Shown piece after piece: positions 17,265 through 25,483 of a stretch of DNA of 64,000 nt. The notes under the pieces are model-generated. The model was not told the origin of the DNA and searched no databases. It was given only the letters and a program-made list of their open reading frames with translations. The stretch is from JASLEW01 sp963732005 (GTDB lineage: Bacteria; Acidobacteriota; Thermoanaerobaculia; Multivoradales; UBA5704), in contig CAVSXT010000004.1 of NCBI GenBank assembly GCA_963732005.1, forward strand, positions 806,001 to 870,000. The letters are read 5' to 3'. The translations under genes and the position numbers were made by a program. The first letter of the stretch is position 1. The number at the start of each line of letters is the position of its first letter.

Positions 17265-17351
17265 TGTTGATGGCGGTCTCAAAGCGCGGCGTCCTGGCGG
17301 CCATGCCGCGTTTCCCTGGGTCCGGGTGCCTCCCCTGGCGCGCGGCAGGGC

Positions 17352-17560
17352 CTACTTGAGTTCGCCGAGCAGGCGTGAGTGTCGGAACGCGGTGAGAGCA
17401 ATGAAGCTGGCTTCGAGGGTGTCAGGAGTTAGGCTGTCGAGGGCGCTGCGGTAGTAGGCGAGGGAGTGGACGGATTCAAGCGGGTCGCCGCCGCGCCCGA
17501 ATCGGCGCACAGTGGTGAGTCGAATGGCGTGAGCGACGATTTCGAGTGGCAGTCTCCGCT
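17352..17560 (-). pseudogene. IS21-B copy 1 orf3, 3' part
   Basis: The C-terminal 69 residues or so of orf3 (RLPLEIVAHAIRLTTVRRF... to GELK), identical in content to the end of the intact gene at 38890-39207, cut from its start by the IS3 element. Confidence 0.8.
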
Positions 17561-17918
17561 TGGACCTGCCCCGGTTCGGTGGACAGTAAATGGCTTGGGT
17601 TTGACGTAGCCTGGGGTGGGTTCGTCTTTCCTTCCAGACCAAAGAGTATATGGAACCTAGCCGCCGGGGCTGTGTGGAGGTGTGGAAAGCGGCGAGGGTG
17701 GGCGGTGGAGGGCGGGCGCGTGGGGGGCCGGGAGCCGGTTTCCAAGGGGCAGCGGGAACGGCGGACCGGGGGCCGCGGCGGGCGGGGGCAGTGGAGCGAA
17801 GCGACACGGGCGGCCCCTGTTTGGTCCGCGGTTTCCGCTGGCTCGGCACCTTCCATAGCCCATGCTTGCGTTGGGTGGAAGGGCCAGGCGCGTAGCGCGC
17901 GCACGCCACCGCGGAAAC

Positions 17919-18705
17919 TCATGCGGCGGCTCGCTTCTTCTCGAAATTCACAGGGCTCAGGTAGCCCAGGGCCGAGTGCCGACGGTGAAGGTTGTACCAG
18001 CCTTCGAGGAAGTCGAACACCGCCATCCGGGCCTCGCTCTGCGTGTGCAACGGCCGACGGTCCAGCAACTCGCACTCGAGCGTGGCGAAGAAGCTCTCGC
18101 ACAGGGCGTTGTCGAAACAATCGCCCACCGAACCCATCGACGGCCGCACCCCGGCCTGCCGGCAGCGCAGGCCGAAGGCGATCGACGTGTACTGCGTGCC
18201 TTGATCCGAGTGATGGATCACCTCTGACGGCTGCCGCTGGTACAGCGCCATATCCAAGGCTTCCAGGACGAGCTCGGTGCGCAGGTGGGTCGCCATCGCC
18301 CAGCCCACCACGCGGCGGCTCCAGGCGTCCACGACGACGGCGAGATACAGAAATCCTGCCCAGGTCGGTATGTAGGTGATGTCGGCCACCCAAAGCTGAT
18401 CGCGCCCGCTCACGGCAAAGTTGCGGTCGACCAGGTCGGGAGCCGGCCGCGCCTGGCGATCCCGCGTGGTCGTCGCGAACCGGCGCCGCCGGCTGACTCC
18501 TGCGAGCCCGGCGGCCTGCATCAGGCGGGCCACTCGCTTGCGGCTTGCTGGCTGGCCCTCGGCAGCCAGCTCGGCTCGCACACGAGGTGCCCCGTAGGTC
18601 CCCCGCGAGTGCTCATGGATGGACTGGATGCGGGCACCAAGCGCTGCATCCGACAGTGCCCGAGTCGATGGCGACCGCCGATGCCAGGCGTAGTAGCCGC
18701 TCGAA
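17919..18705 (-). pseudogene. IS3-family transposase OrfB, frameshifted
   Basis: The integrase core is intact: WVADITYIPTWAG (first D), SDQGTQYTS (second D), DCFDNALCESFFATLECEL (E), HRRHSALGYLSP at the end. Upstream, the expected entry FGFVRANQA...CRLLGVS and the next segment SGYYAWHRRSPSTRALS lie in different frames, offset by one base near 18705. As given, OrfAB cannot be made by a normal single -1 shift, so the element is probably inactive unless this is a sequencing error. Confidence 0.75.
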
Positions 18706-18761
18706 GGATACGCCCAGCAGCCGGCACATCGTCCGTACTGCGTGCATGGCCTGGTTCGCCC

Positions 18762-19079
18762 TCACGAATCCGAAGGCTTGCGCGGGATCGACTCGCTCTC
18801 CCGAGCGAACCAGGCCGCCGCTTTTTTTAAGATTTCACGCTCTTCACGAAGCTGGCGGTTCTCCCGCCGCAGCCGGCGCAGCTCATCACGCTCGACCGTG
18901 CTCAGACCGTCTTCGCGGCGACCCTCGTCCCGATCGGCCTGCGCGACCCAGTTGCGGATCGCCTGCGCCGACGGCTCGAACTCGCGGGCCAGCTGCTCGG
19001 GATCCCGTCCCGACCGGACCAGCTCGATCATCTGCCGGCGAAACTCAGGGGCATACGGCGCTCGGTGTCTCTGCGGCAT
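18762..19079 (-). CDS. IS3-family OrfA
   Basis: 105 residues: HTH_Tnp segment APEFRRQMIELVRSGRDPEQLARE followed by a leucine-rich coiled coil (RRENRQLREEREILKKA). A run of seven A residues (complement of 18822-18828) sits where the programmed -1 frameshift to OrfB is normally made in this family. Confidence 0.85.
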   Translation of the reverse strand: MPQRHRAPYAPEFRRQMIELVRSGRDPEQLAREFEPSAQAIRNWVAQADRDEGRREDGLSTVERDELRRLRRENRQLREEREILKKAAAWFARESESIPRKPSDS

Positions 19080-19136
19080 CGTGGACTCCTCTCCCCCCAA
19101 TGATGGGGTGTCCACGGAACCGGGGCAACTTCAGCT

Positions 19137-19245
19137 GGTAAAAGGTGGCGGCGATGGCCCAGTCGCCGCGCTTCGCTTTCGTCGGAGTGTCCGGCTGCGC
19201 GAGGTAGAGCTCGATGATGGTGCGCAGGTAGATCTGGCGAGTCAT
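19137..19245 (-). pseudogene. IS21-B copy 1 orf3, 5' part
   Basis: The first 36 residues (MTRQIYLRTIIELYLAQPD...) before the IS3 insertion at the AGC duplication. The intact copy is at 38890-39207. Confidence 0.8.
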
Positions 19246-19262
19246 CTGCAGCAGTCCTGCGG

Positions 19263-20033
19263 TCAAGAGCCGCGGCGGTTACCAGCAGCCGCGGGGCGAC
19301 GAGCGGCGCGTTGCAGGGCGCGACGGCGAGCTTCCTCCTTGGACTCCTTGAGACGATAGGACTCGCCATCCATGTTAATGATCTCGCATCGATGGATGAG
19401 ACGATCAATCAGGGTAACGACGGACGTCGCGTTGGGAAAAACCTCGTTCCATTTGGAGAATTCTTTGTTCGTCGTGATCAGAAGTGGGCGCTGGAGGTAG
19501 CGACGGGAAACGACCTCGAAAAGCAAGTCGGCGTAGCGCGAGTCGTAGGACAGGTAGGCCAGCTCGTCGATGACCAGCAACTGCGGCTGGCAGAAGCGAG
19601 TGAGTTTGCGTTGCAGGCTGGTGGAAGTGGTCTGGTCGGCGAGGGTGTTGAGCAGTTCAGAAGCGGTCAGACAGCGGACCGTAGCGCCGGCGACGAGGGC
19701 CTGGTGGGCGAGATTCTTGGCGATCATCGTCTTGCCGATGCCGTTGGGACCGACGAGGACAATGTTGGTGGCCGACGCGAGCCATTCGAGACGGAAGAGA
19801 TCTTCGACCTGGAGGCGGTCGATTTTCTTGGGCCAAGTCCAGTCAAAATCGGCGATGGGCTTGAAGACGCCGATGCGGGCATCGCGGAGCCGCCGTTCGA
19901 GGCCGCGGCGAGCCCGTTCTTGCTCCTCCCAGGCGAGCAGCTGGACGAGCCAGGGTTGATCGTGGACTTGCTGCCAGTGAGCCAGCAAGCCGTGAAGCTT
20001 GAGCTGCTGGGCCTGTCGCTCGAGGTCGCTCAT
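19263..20033 (-). CDS. istB: IstB helper ATPase (IS21-B copy 1)
   Basis: 256 residues with Walker A GPNGIGKTMIAK, Walker B LLVIDELAYLSYD and TTNKEFSKWNEVF. It differs from copy 2 in the residue after MSDL (E here, K there). It overlaps the istA end by four bases. Intact, so it could supply helper activity in trans to the disrupted relatives nearby. Confidence 0.95.
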   Translation of the reverse strand: MSDLERQAQQLKLHGLLAHWQQVHDQPWLVQLLAWEEQERARRGLERRLRDARIGVFKPIADFDWTWPKKIDRLQVEDLFRLEWLASATNIVLVGPNGIGKTMIAKNLAHQALVAGATVRCLTASELLNTLADQTTSTSLQRKLTRFCQPQLLVIDELAYLSYDSRYADLLFEVVSRRYLQRPLLITTNKEFSKWNEVFPNATSVVTLIDRLIHRCEIINMDGESYRLKESKEEARRRALQRAARRPAAAGNRRGS

Positions 20034-21574
20034 GACTCCTTCTTCTGCGGGTCCGGCTCGTCGCTGTCGTCGTGTTTGTCCTCTGGATTGTCGGCCTGGT
20101 GATCGTAGTCGGCCAGCCGATGGGGCGTGACGACGAGCTCGCGCAGCCGCGGGTCGTCGGGCAAGGCGACGGGCACGGGTGGCGGTTGGCCGCGGGCGTG
20201 CCGGCGACGGTCGAGCACCAGGCGTACCGCGTCGGGATGCGGCGAGCCGGCGGCCAGTGCCTCGGCGATGGCCGCGTCGAGCTCTTCGCCGCCGTGCTCG
20301 TCGAGCAGGCGCATGAGGTGGTCGACGGCGGTCTTGAGACGGCGTTGGCGCTGGGCGAGGGCGATGAGGAGTTGTTCGGCTCGAGGCACCGCGCGCAGCA
20401 AACGATCCTGGTCGCGGTGCAGGCGGGCCTGTCGCTTGCTTTGCCAGAGCGCCTCGAGGTGGCGGGGATCCTCGACCACCTGCCCTTTGCTCCAGCAGCG
20501 AGGGTGACTGGCAACGAGATCATGGCGGTCGAGAATGCGGATTTGCTCGCGCTCGGCCAACACCGTCAGATCGCGGTCGATGCGGTCATGAGGGATCGAG
20601 TAGCGGTTGGCATCGAAGTGCACGTAAGGGGTCCGGCGCACCGTGACAGTGACGAGCTCGTGGCAGGGGAAGGGCTCCCCGGGCAAGGGCTGCAGATGAG
20701 CTCGTTCCTCGCGATAGGCCTGCGCGACGGTGCGGCGGCGGTCCTGCGGCCATGGGCGGCCGGGAGCCACCTCGCCGCACCAGCGATCGACTTCACGATT
20801 GAGGGTTTGGAGGTCGCAGCCGTGACGCAGGGGGAAGAAGGCGGTCCGTAGGAAGCGCACGGCCCGTTCGATCCGTCCCTTCTCGTTGGCCCTGTAGGGT
20901 GCAACCGGCCGCGGATCGAAGCGGTAGTGGTCCGCCAGCGCGAGCAGCCGCGGGTGCAAGCGAATCGCCTCGCCTCGGCGTTCGAGCACGGCGCTCTTCA
21001 GGTTGTCGTACAGCAGGCGGCGCGGGACGCCGCCAAAAGCGATGAACGCTTCGACATGTCCGGTCAAGAAGCTCGACAGCCGGGCATCGTAGAAGAAGCG
21101 CACGAAGAGCCAGCGCGAATAGCTCAGGATCATCAAGAAGGCCAGCAGCCGGCGCCGTCCGCCTTGGACCCGCTGCGTGCCAAAGTCCGCCCAGTCCACT
21201 TGCGCTTGCTCGGCGACCAGCGTGCGCAGCTCGAAGAACGCCTCGGGCGTCTGGCGCGGACGTAGCGCGAGCTCCGCCAGACGGTGGCGAAAGTGATCCG
21301 GTCCCCCGCGATAGCCGCGCTGGCTCGCCATCTCGTAGAGCTGGCTCGCCGCCAGCTTGGGATAGCGCGCCAGCTGCTCGCGCAACCAGGGCACGAACGG
21401 GTCCAGTCGCGAAAGCCGCGGCAACCGTGGCGCCACCAGCGACAATCCACTTCGCGCCAGCGCCCGGCGTACGGTGCTGTGGTGGACGCCAAGATGGCGT
21501 GCAATGGTGTTGCGTCGCCAGCCCTCGACGGTGAACAGCCGGCGAATCTGGGCCACCAACTCGGGTGAGATCAT
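20030..21574 (-). CDS. istA: IstA transposase (IS21-B copy 1)
   Basis: 514 residues from the ATG of MISPELVAQIRR. HTH (NTIARHLGVHHSTVRRAL), DDE core (QVDWADFG, LYDNLKSAV, NEKGRIERAVRFLRTAFF) and C-terminal domain (YVHFDANRYSIPH) are all present. Identical in layout to IstA of IS21-A but clearly a different lineage. Confidence 0.95.
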   Translation of the reverse strand: MISPELVAQIRRLFTVEGWRRNTIARHLGVHHSTVRRALARSGLSLVAPRLPRLSRLDPFVPWLREQLARYPKLAASQLYEMASQRGYRGGPDHFRHRLAELALRPRQTPEAFFELRTLVAEQAQVDWADFGTQRVQGGRRRLLAFLMILSYSRWLFVRFFYDARLSSFLTGHVEAFIAFGGVPRRLLYDNLKSAVLERRGEAIRLHPRLLALADHYRFDPRPVAPYRANEKGRIERAVRFLRTAFFPLRHGCDLQTLNREVDRWCGEVAPGRPWPQDRRRTVAQAYREERAHLQPLPGEPFPCHELVTVTVRRTPYVHFDANRYSIPHDRIDRDLTVLAEREQIRILDRHDLVASHPRCWSKGQVVEDPRHLEALWQSKRQARLHRDQDRLLRAVPRAEQLLIALAQRQRRLKTAVDHLMRLLDEHGGEELDAAIAEALAAGSPHPDAVRLVLDRRRHARGQPPPVPVALPDDPRLRELVVTPHRLADYDHQADNPEDKHDDSDEPDPQKKES

Positions 21575-22010
21575 CGCTGCGCCTCGGCACACGACGGTAC
21601 CGCTTGCGCGAGCGCCAGAAGTCGTCGCGGAGAAACTCGCTGCACGGCCGGCCACAGAACGTGCAGCCCCGGTTCGCGATCGGTAGCAGCGGCGGGCAAC
21701 GAGGACCAGATCTGCATGCCGCCAGGGTGTCAGACACCCTTTGCCATGGGCTACCCTGTTGCGTCACTTTCTGCACTTCTGCTGTCGCTGGTAGCGCCCG
21801 CCGCTGACGGTACGCCGCCTGACGTCGGGCGTGCGCGAACCGTCCCTCGCGACTCTGTTGGAAGCGCCGCCCTGACTCGCGAAAGGTGCGCCGCCGCGCT
21901 GCCTGGCTACACCTCGGCGAGCAGTAGCGCTGGCCCCGGTCGCAGTCGGAGCACACATAGACCACTTGGCGGCAGAGATCGCAGATGAAGCGGCGGCAGT
22001 CACAGGCCAT
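20793..22010 (-). CDS. Zinc-finger accessory ORF (IS21-B copy 1), read-through form
   Basis: Begins MACDCRRFICDLC with the C-x2-C-x6-C-x2-C-x6-C-x3-C array and a later CTFCG, homologous to the IS21-A protein. The first 155 residues or so correspond to that protein; the frame then lacks a stop and stays open for 405 codons in total, overlapping istA by nearly 800 bases. The extension resembles an antiparallel-frame shadow of istA rather than a domain, so the biologically meaningful part is probably about 21545-22010. Confidence 0.55.
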   Translation of the reverse strand: MACDCRRFICDLCRQVVYVCSDCDRGQRYCSPRCSQAARRRTFRESGRRFQQSREGRFAHARRQAAYRQRRALPATAEVQKVTQQGSPWQRVSDTLAACRSGPRCPPLLPIANRGCTFCGRPCSEFLRDDFWRSRKRYRRVPRRSDDLTRVGGPDSPAVHRRGLATQHHCTPSWRPPQHRTPGAGAKWIVAGGATVAAAFATGPVRALVARAAGALSQAGGEPALRDGEPARLSRGTGSLSPPSGGARATSAPDARGVLRAAHAGRRASASGLGGLWHAAGPRRTAPAAGLLDDPELFALALRALLLRCPAVELLDRTCRSVHRFWRRPAPPAVRQPEERRARTPRRGDSLAPAAARAGGPLPLRSAAGCTLQGQREGTDRTGRALPTDRLLPPASRLRPPNPQS

Positions 22011-22292
22011 CGTCGCGAAACGGCCTGGACACTGGCGCCCGAACCGAGCATACTGGCGCTGGTTGGGCAGTCAGTCAGCCCAGGCCAGCCGCGAGGGGAT
22101 GAGGGGTCTTGGCGAAGATGAGCCTCGCCCCTCGCGGGTCCTTTCTCCGCCTCATTCTCTCCCATCAATCTTGTCGAGCGGGTTCGCGCGCACGCGCGCG
22201 ACGATGATGTTGAGCTCTAGCTCATCTATCTACGCAAGAACAAAAACGCGGCCTCGCCGCCAACATACCGCGCCCTTACGCAGCCGGCGACA

Positions 22293-22569
22293 CGAGTCCT
22301 CGGTCGTGGACGCGGAGGCCCAGCTCGCGCGGGCGGCGCGGAAGAAGATCGCAGGCTCGGACGAGGAAGTCCTCGGGTGGCTCAGGTCCCACGACTTCAC
22401 GAAGCGGGAGGGCGAGCGGGTAATCGATCTGGCGAAGAGCGAGGAGGGCGGCGCCCGCACCCTCTGGCAGCTCGTCCAGGGCGGCACCGCCCTTGCCCGC
22501 GCGATCCCGCACGCCGACGAGCGAGTCACTCTGGAGCGGCGGGTCTCGCGGCTCCTCACGACGGCGTAG
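22293..22569 (+). pseudogene. DUF932 gene, 3' part
   Basis: The last 91 residues (VVDAEAQLARAARKKIAG... to RRVSRLLTTA) of the gene begun at 16406, separated by IS21-B copy 1. It lies directly upstream of a strong terminator. Confidence 0.85.
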
Positions 22570-22597
22570 CCGGCTGCTGCTATCGAACAATGCTTCA

Positions 22598-22625
22598 CCC
22601 CACGCTTTGCGCGTGGGGCTTTTTT
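22598..22625 (+). terminator. Rho-independent terminator after DUF932
   Basis: CCCCACGC (22598-22605), loop of five, GCGTGGGG (22611-22618), then CTTTTTT. It sits between the convergent DUF932 and TPR genes. Confidence 0.85.
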
Positions 22626-23999
22626 CTATGCGCCCGGTCCCTCGACCGAGAATTCCGCGCCTGGCACATGCCAGTTGCGACGATAGTAGAGGCGGAGCCG
22701 CGCGAAAAGTGCGGCCACCGCGTCCGCGTCGCGGCGGACTTCAAGCGCCTGCTGGAACATGAGCCAGGCGGCCAGGGCGTTCCGGTGGAGCTTCCAGCCC
22801 GTCATGACCGGCGTCACGTCGGCGAGCAGTCGGCCGGCGATGGCCGTCTCGCCGAGGAGGGCATGGGCCTCCGCCAGATCGATCGAGACCATGAGGAATT
22901 CCATGTGCAGATCCTGGGCACCGCAATCATCTTGCACCTTTCGGAGGATGTGCGTCGCCTCGCTGAACTGCCCCAAGGCGTGGGCGATCCGCCCTTGGAG
23001 CCAATGCAGCCTGATCTGCGCCCACTCGTCCGGGAATTGCCGGTAGAGGGGCCGGGCGCGGTCGAGGACCGCGAGGGCATCCTGCGGCCGGCCGGCGTCG
23101 GCAAGGAAGTGCGCCAAGGCGTGCTGCGCGCAGAGTTCGAGGCGCGGCTCGCGCACCGGATTCATGAGTTGCAGGGCGTGCTCGACGTGGGCGATGCCCT
23201 TCTCCGGGTCTACGTAGCCGATCGCGACGCCCATCTGGAGGAGCGTCCGGCCTTGGAGGTGGGCGTCGCCTGTGGCGCGGTGGATGGCGAGGGCGTCTTC
23301 GAGAATCGTCTCGGCCGCCTCGAACTCGCCGACCGTCGTCGCGTAGGAAGCGTCGAAGCTGTAGATCTGGGCCTTGTCGAGGGGATCGCCCGCGCCCTCC
23401 TCGTTCCACCGCCACGCCTCTGCGATCGCCCTGCGGGCGCCTTCGAGATCCGACGCCAGCCGGCGGCAGTTGCCGAGGAGCGCCCAGGCCCTGGCGCGCA
23501 GATCGTTGGCCGCCGCTTCCCCGCCCACCGCCTTGGCGTCGAGGAGGTCGACCACATCCAGGGCCAGGGCGGCGATGTCCACCGCCTCCCGCGGGTCGCG
23601 GAAGCTGTACCAACGCGCGGCGTCAAGGATCGCCCGGAAGAGTCCCCAATGCTGCCAGTCTTTATGCTCCAGGATCGCCGGCAACCGCTCGTCCGGGAGG
23701 AGCGGATCGAGGGCCGACCAGTGGCCCCACCCGCTCAGGCGCTCCAAGGCCACCCGGCGGGCGGCCCGATCGGTGAACGTGAAGGCGGCCTGGAACGCCT
23801 CGGCATAGTCGCGCTCGGCGAAGGCGTCCGCGCCGGCCGCGCCAAACCAGTAGCCGCGTTCGGCGACGATCCGCCCGACGAGCCCGAGACAGTCGGGGCA
23901 CTGGCCGATGAGATGGTGGATGATTCTCCGGCGCTCCGGGCGCGTGACCCGCTCTTCAAGGAACCGTCGAAAGAGGTCCGCCGAAAGATGCCAGCCCAT
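22626..23999 (-). CDS. TPR protein with N-terminal anti-sigma-like zinc motif
   Basis: 457 residues. Near residues 30-36 is H-x3-C-x2-C (HLIGQCPDC), the zinc-binding anti-sigma motif. The rest is a tetratricopeptide solenoid (for example ALLGNCRRLASDLEGARRAIAEA, LGETAIAGRLLADV). The ATG at 23999 was chosen for its GGAGG five bases upstream. It is downstream of a small secreted-protein gene and divergent from an ECF sigma factor, so it probably controls that factor. Such anti-sigma/TPR fusions are frequent in Acidobacteriota. No transmembrane segment is apparent, so it may act in the cytoplasm. Confidence 0.75.
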   Translation of the reverse strand: MGWHLSADLFRRFLEERVTRPERRRIIHHLIGQCPDCLGLVGRIVAERGYWFGAAGADAFAERDYAEAFQAAFTFTDRAARRVALERLSGWGHWSALDPLLPDERLPAILEHKDWQHWGLFRAILDAARWYSFRDPREAVDIAALALDVVDLLDAKAVGGEAAANDLRARAWALLGNCRRLASDLEGARRAIAEAWRWNEEGAGDPLDKAQIYSFDASYATTVGEFEAAETILEDALAIHRATGDAHLQGRTLLQMGVAIGYVDPEKGIAHVEHALQLMNPVREPRLELCAQHALAHFLADAGRPQDALAVLDRARPLYRQFPDEWAQIRLHWLQGRIAHALGQFSEATHILRKVQDDCGAQDLHMEFLMVSIDLAEAHALLGETAIAGRLLADVTPVMTGWKLHRNALAAWLMFQQALEVRRDADAVAALFARLRLYYRRNWHVPGAEFSVEGPGA

Positions 24000-24154
24000 G
24001 CTTCCCTCCATGATATAGACAATACTGTTGAACGCTTCCGCCTATATCTTCTAGGTTGCTCCAGCGCAGGCTTTTGTGACATCCGCAAGAGACGCCGGCA
24101 CGGGGAGTGCCGGCGTCGGGAAGCTGCGCGCCCGTATAAAGAGGGGGAGGGGCG

Positions 24155-24412
24155 CTACGGGAGGCAGTGGCCGTTCGGGTCCATGTTGCTGCAGTTGTCC
24201 GCCTGGGCGCCGGGCGGCCCCGGCCGATGGGCTCTCAGAGGACGCTCCGGCTGCGGCAGCAGGCTCACGAGGAAGCCTCGGACCTGGGTCACGGCCGCCT
24301 CCCAGAGCGAGACGGCCGGGGCGGGCTGGGGCGGGGCCGGGGCGGCTGCGAGTGCGGCCGGAGCAAGGAGGCAGGCGGCCAGGAGGACGGCAAGAACGGT
24401 GCGGTGACGCAT
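24155..24412 (-). CDS. Small secreted protein ending in a Cys-DPNG-Cys segment
   Basis: 85 residues. A clear Sec signal peptide (MRHRTVLAVLLAACLLAPAALAAAP) leads a mature part of about 60 residues rich in P and R that ends NCSNMDPNGHCLP. The two cysteines flank MDPNG and could form a small disulfide loop. It lies between the ECF sigma factor and the anti-sigma/TPR gene and probably heads the latter's operon. No family recognised; I recall similar DPNG/DPDG tails beside sigma factors in Acidobacteriota but cannot verify it. Confidence 0.6.
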   Translation of the reverse strand: MRHRTVLAVLLAACLLAPAALAAAPAPPQPAPAVSLWEAAVTQVRGFLVSLLPQPERPLRAHRPGPPGAQADNCSNMDPNGHCLP

Positions 24413-24603
24413 ACGGTCCCTTTCCGTGGGGCGAAGGATCGGGCGGCACGCTCGCCGCCCGATCGAGAGCAAACCCCACTAATGAAGAGAGTTAGGAATT
24501 TTGCCGGATTGGGAGACGGATTAGTAGCGGAGCTTTGCTCTCTTGCGCTCCGGTTACGCCTCTCGTCGCGGGTGCGCCAAGCCCCGATGCAGCCACCTAG
24601 ACA

Positions 24604-25167
24604 ATGACTCGCCGGTACGCTAAAACACCTGCCAAAGAGAGCGAGGAGCGCGTGAGCACACCTGTCCCCACTGAGGTTCCGAGAACGCACGTCCCGGTCG
24701 ATCCCTGGGCTCATTTCCTCGACCGCCTCCGGGCGCCGATGGCGGCGATCCTCGCCGCCTATGGAATCTTTGCCCATGACGCCGAGGACGTGATGCAGGA
24801 GGCACTCCTCGCCTTCGTCTCGAAGCAGAGTGGGGTTCACACTCCCGAGAGCTATCTCCTCGGCATCTTGCGCCGCCGCTGCGCCCTCCATATCCGCGAG
24901 CGCTACCGCGAGCGGCGGGTCCTTCATGTTGATCCGGCCGAACTACAAGCGCTCGCCGGGGCGGCGCTGCCCGCTTACGAAACCCTCGACCGCCGCCTGG
25001 ATTTGGCGGCGCTCCTCGACACGCTGCCCACGGGCCAGACCTGCGTCGTGCTCCTCCGGTTCCTCGGCTACAGCCATGACGAGATCGGCGCCGCATGCCG
25101 GCGGGCCGGGCCGACCGTCCGGCGCGATTCCGTGCGGGCCATCGCGAAACTCCACGCGCGCTGCTGA
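24604..25167 (+). CDS. ECF-type RNA polymerase sigma factor
   Basis: 187 residues. Region 2 is ILAAYGIFAHDAEDVMQEALLAFV and SYLLGILRRRCALHIRERYRERR; region 4 is LAALLDTLPTGQTCVVLLRFLGYSHDEIGAACRRAGPTVRRDSVRAIAKL. It diverges from the secreted-protein/TPR operon. The following 316 bases (25168-25483) hold no gene and presumably the promoter of the next one. Confidence 0.9.
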   Translation: MTRRYAKTPAKESEERVSTPVPTEVPRTHVPVDPWAHFLDRLRAPMAAILAAYGIFAHDAEDVMQEALLAFVSKQSGVHTPESYLLGILRRRCALHIRERYRERRVLHVDPAELQALAGAALPAYETLDRRLDLAALLDTLPTGQTCVVLLRFLGYSHDEIGAACRRAGPTVRRDSVRAIAKLHARC

Positions 25168-25483
25168 CTCCCAGGGGTAGAAGTCGCCGCGCCGCCGACC
25201 GCCTGCCGCTCGCGGCTGTCACCGGATTGTCACATTCGCCCGGTCACATCACGTCCGTAATTTCCAACCTATAGAACCAAGAGGCAAGCGCGGTAGCGGG
25301 CGCCAGAGAGCGACTCGTTCCGAAGCGCGGTGCCGAGATGTGTGGATGCCTCACGCTGCATTCCGCAGGGAGGAGCTGCGAGGCTCTTCTCTCTGAGGCG
25401 ACCGCGCTTCTACGCCTGCCCCTTGGCGGGCTTCTCCGCTCCTCTAATCCTCGCGGCAACGAGCCGCAGAAGAAAGGGACATC

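Larger units (their letters stand above)
17561..19133 (-). mobile_element. IS3-family element inside IS21-B copy 1
   Basis: 1573 bp with imperfect inverted ends, TGGACCTGCCCCGGTTCGG (left) and TGAAGTTGCCCCGGTTCCG (right end, inward), and a 3-bp duplication GCT on both sides (17558-17560, 19134-19136). It carries orfA and orfB leftward and splits orf3 of the IS21. Confidence 0.95.
17265..22292 (-). mobile_element. IS21-B copy 1 (interrupted by an IS3 element)
   Basis: Ends are TGTTGATGGCGGTCTC (left, 17265) and the complement of TGTCGCCGGCTGCGTAAG (right, 22292). The 5-bp duplication CGAGT flanks it (17260-17264, 22293-22297). Subtracting the IS3 insertion and its 3-bp duplication leaves 3452 bp, exactly the length of copy 2. 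Genes read leftward: zinc-finger ORF, istA, istB, orf3. It is almost identical to copy 2 (only two substitutions noticed in the translations), so the copies separated recently. Confidence 0.95.
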
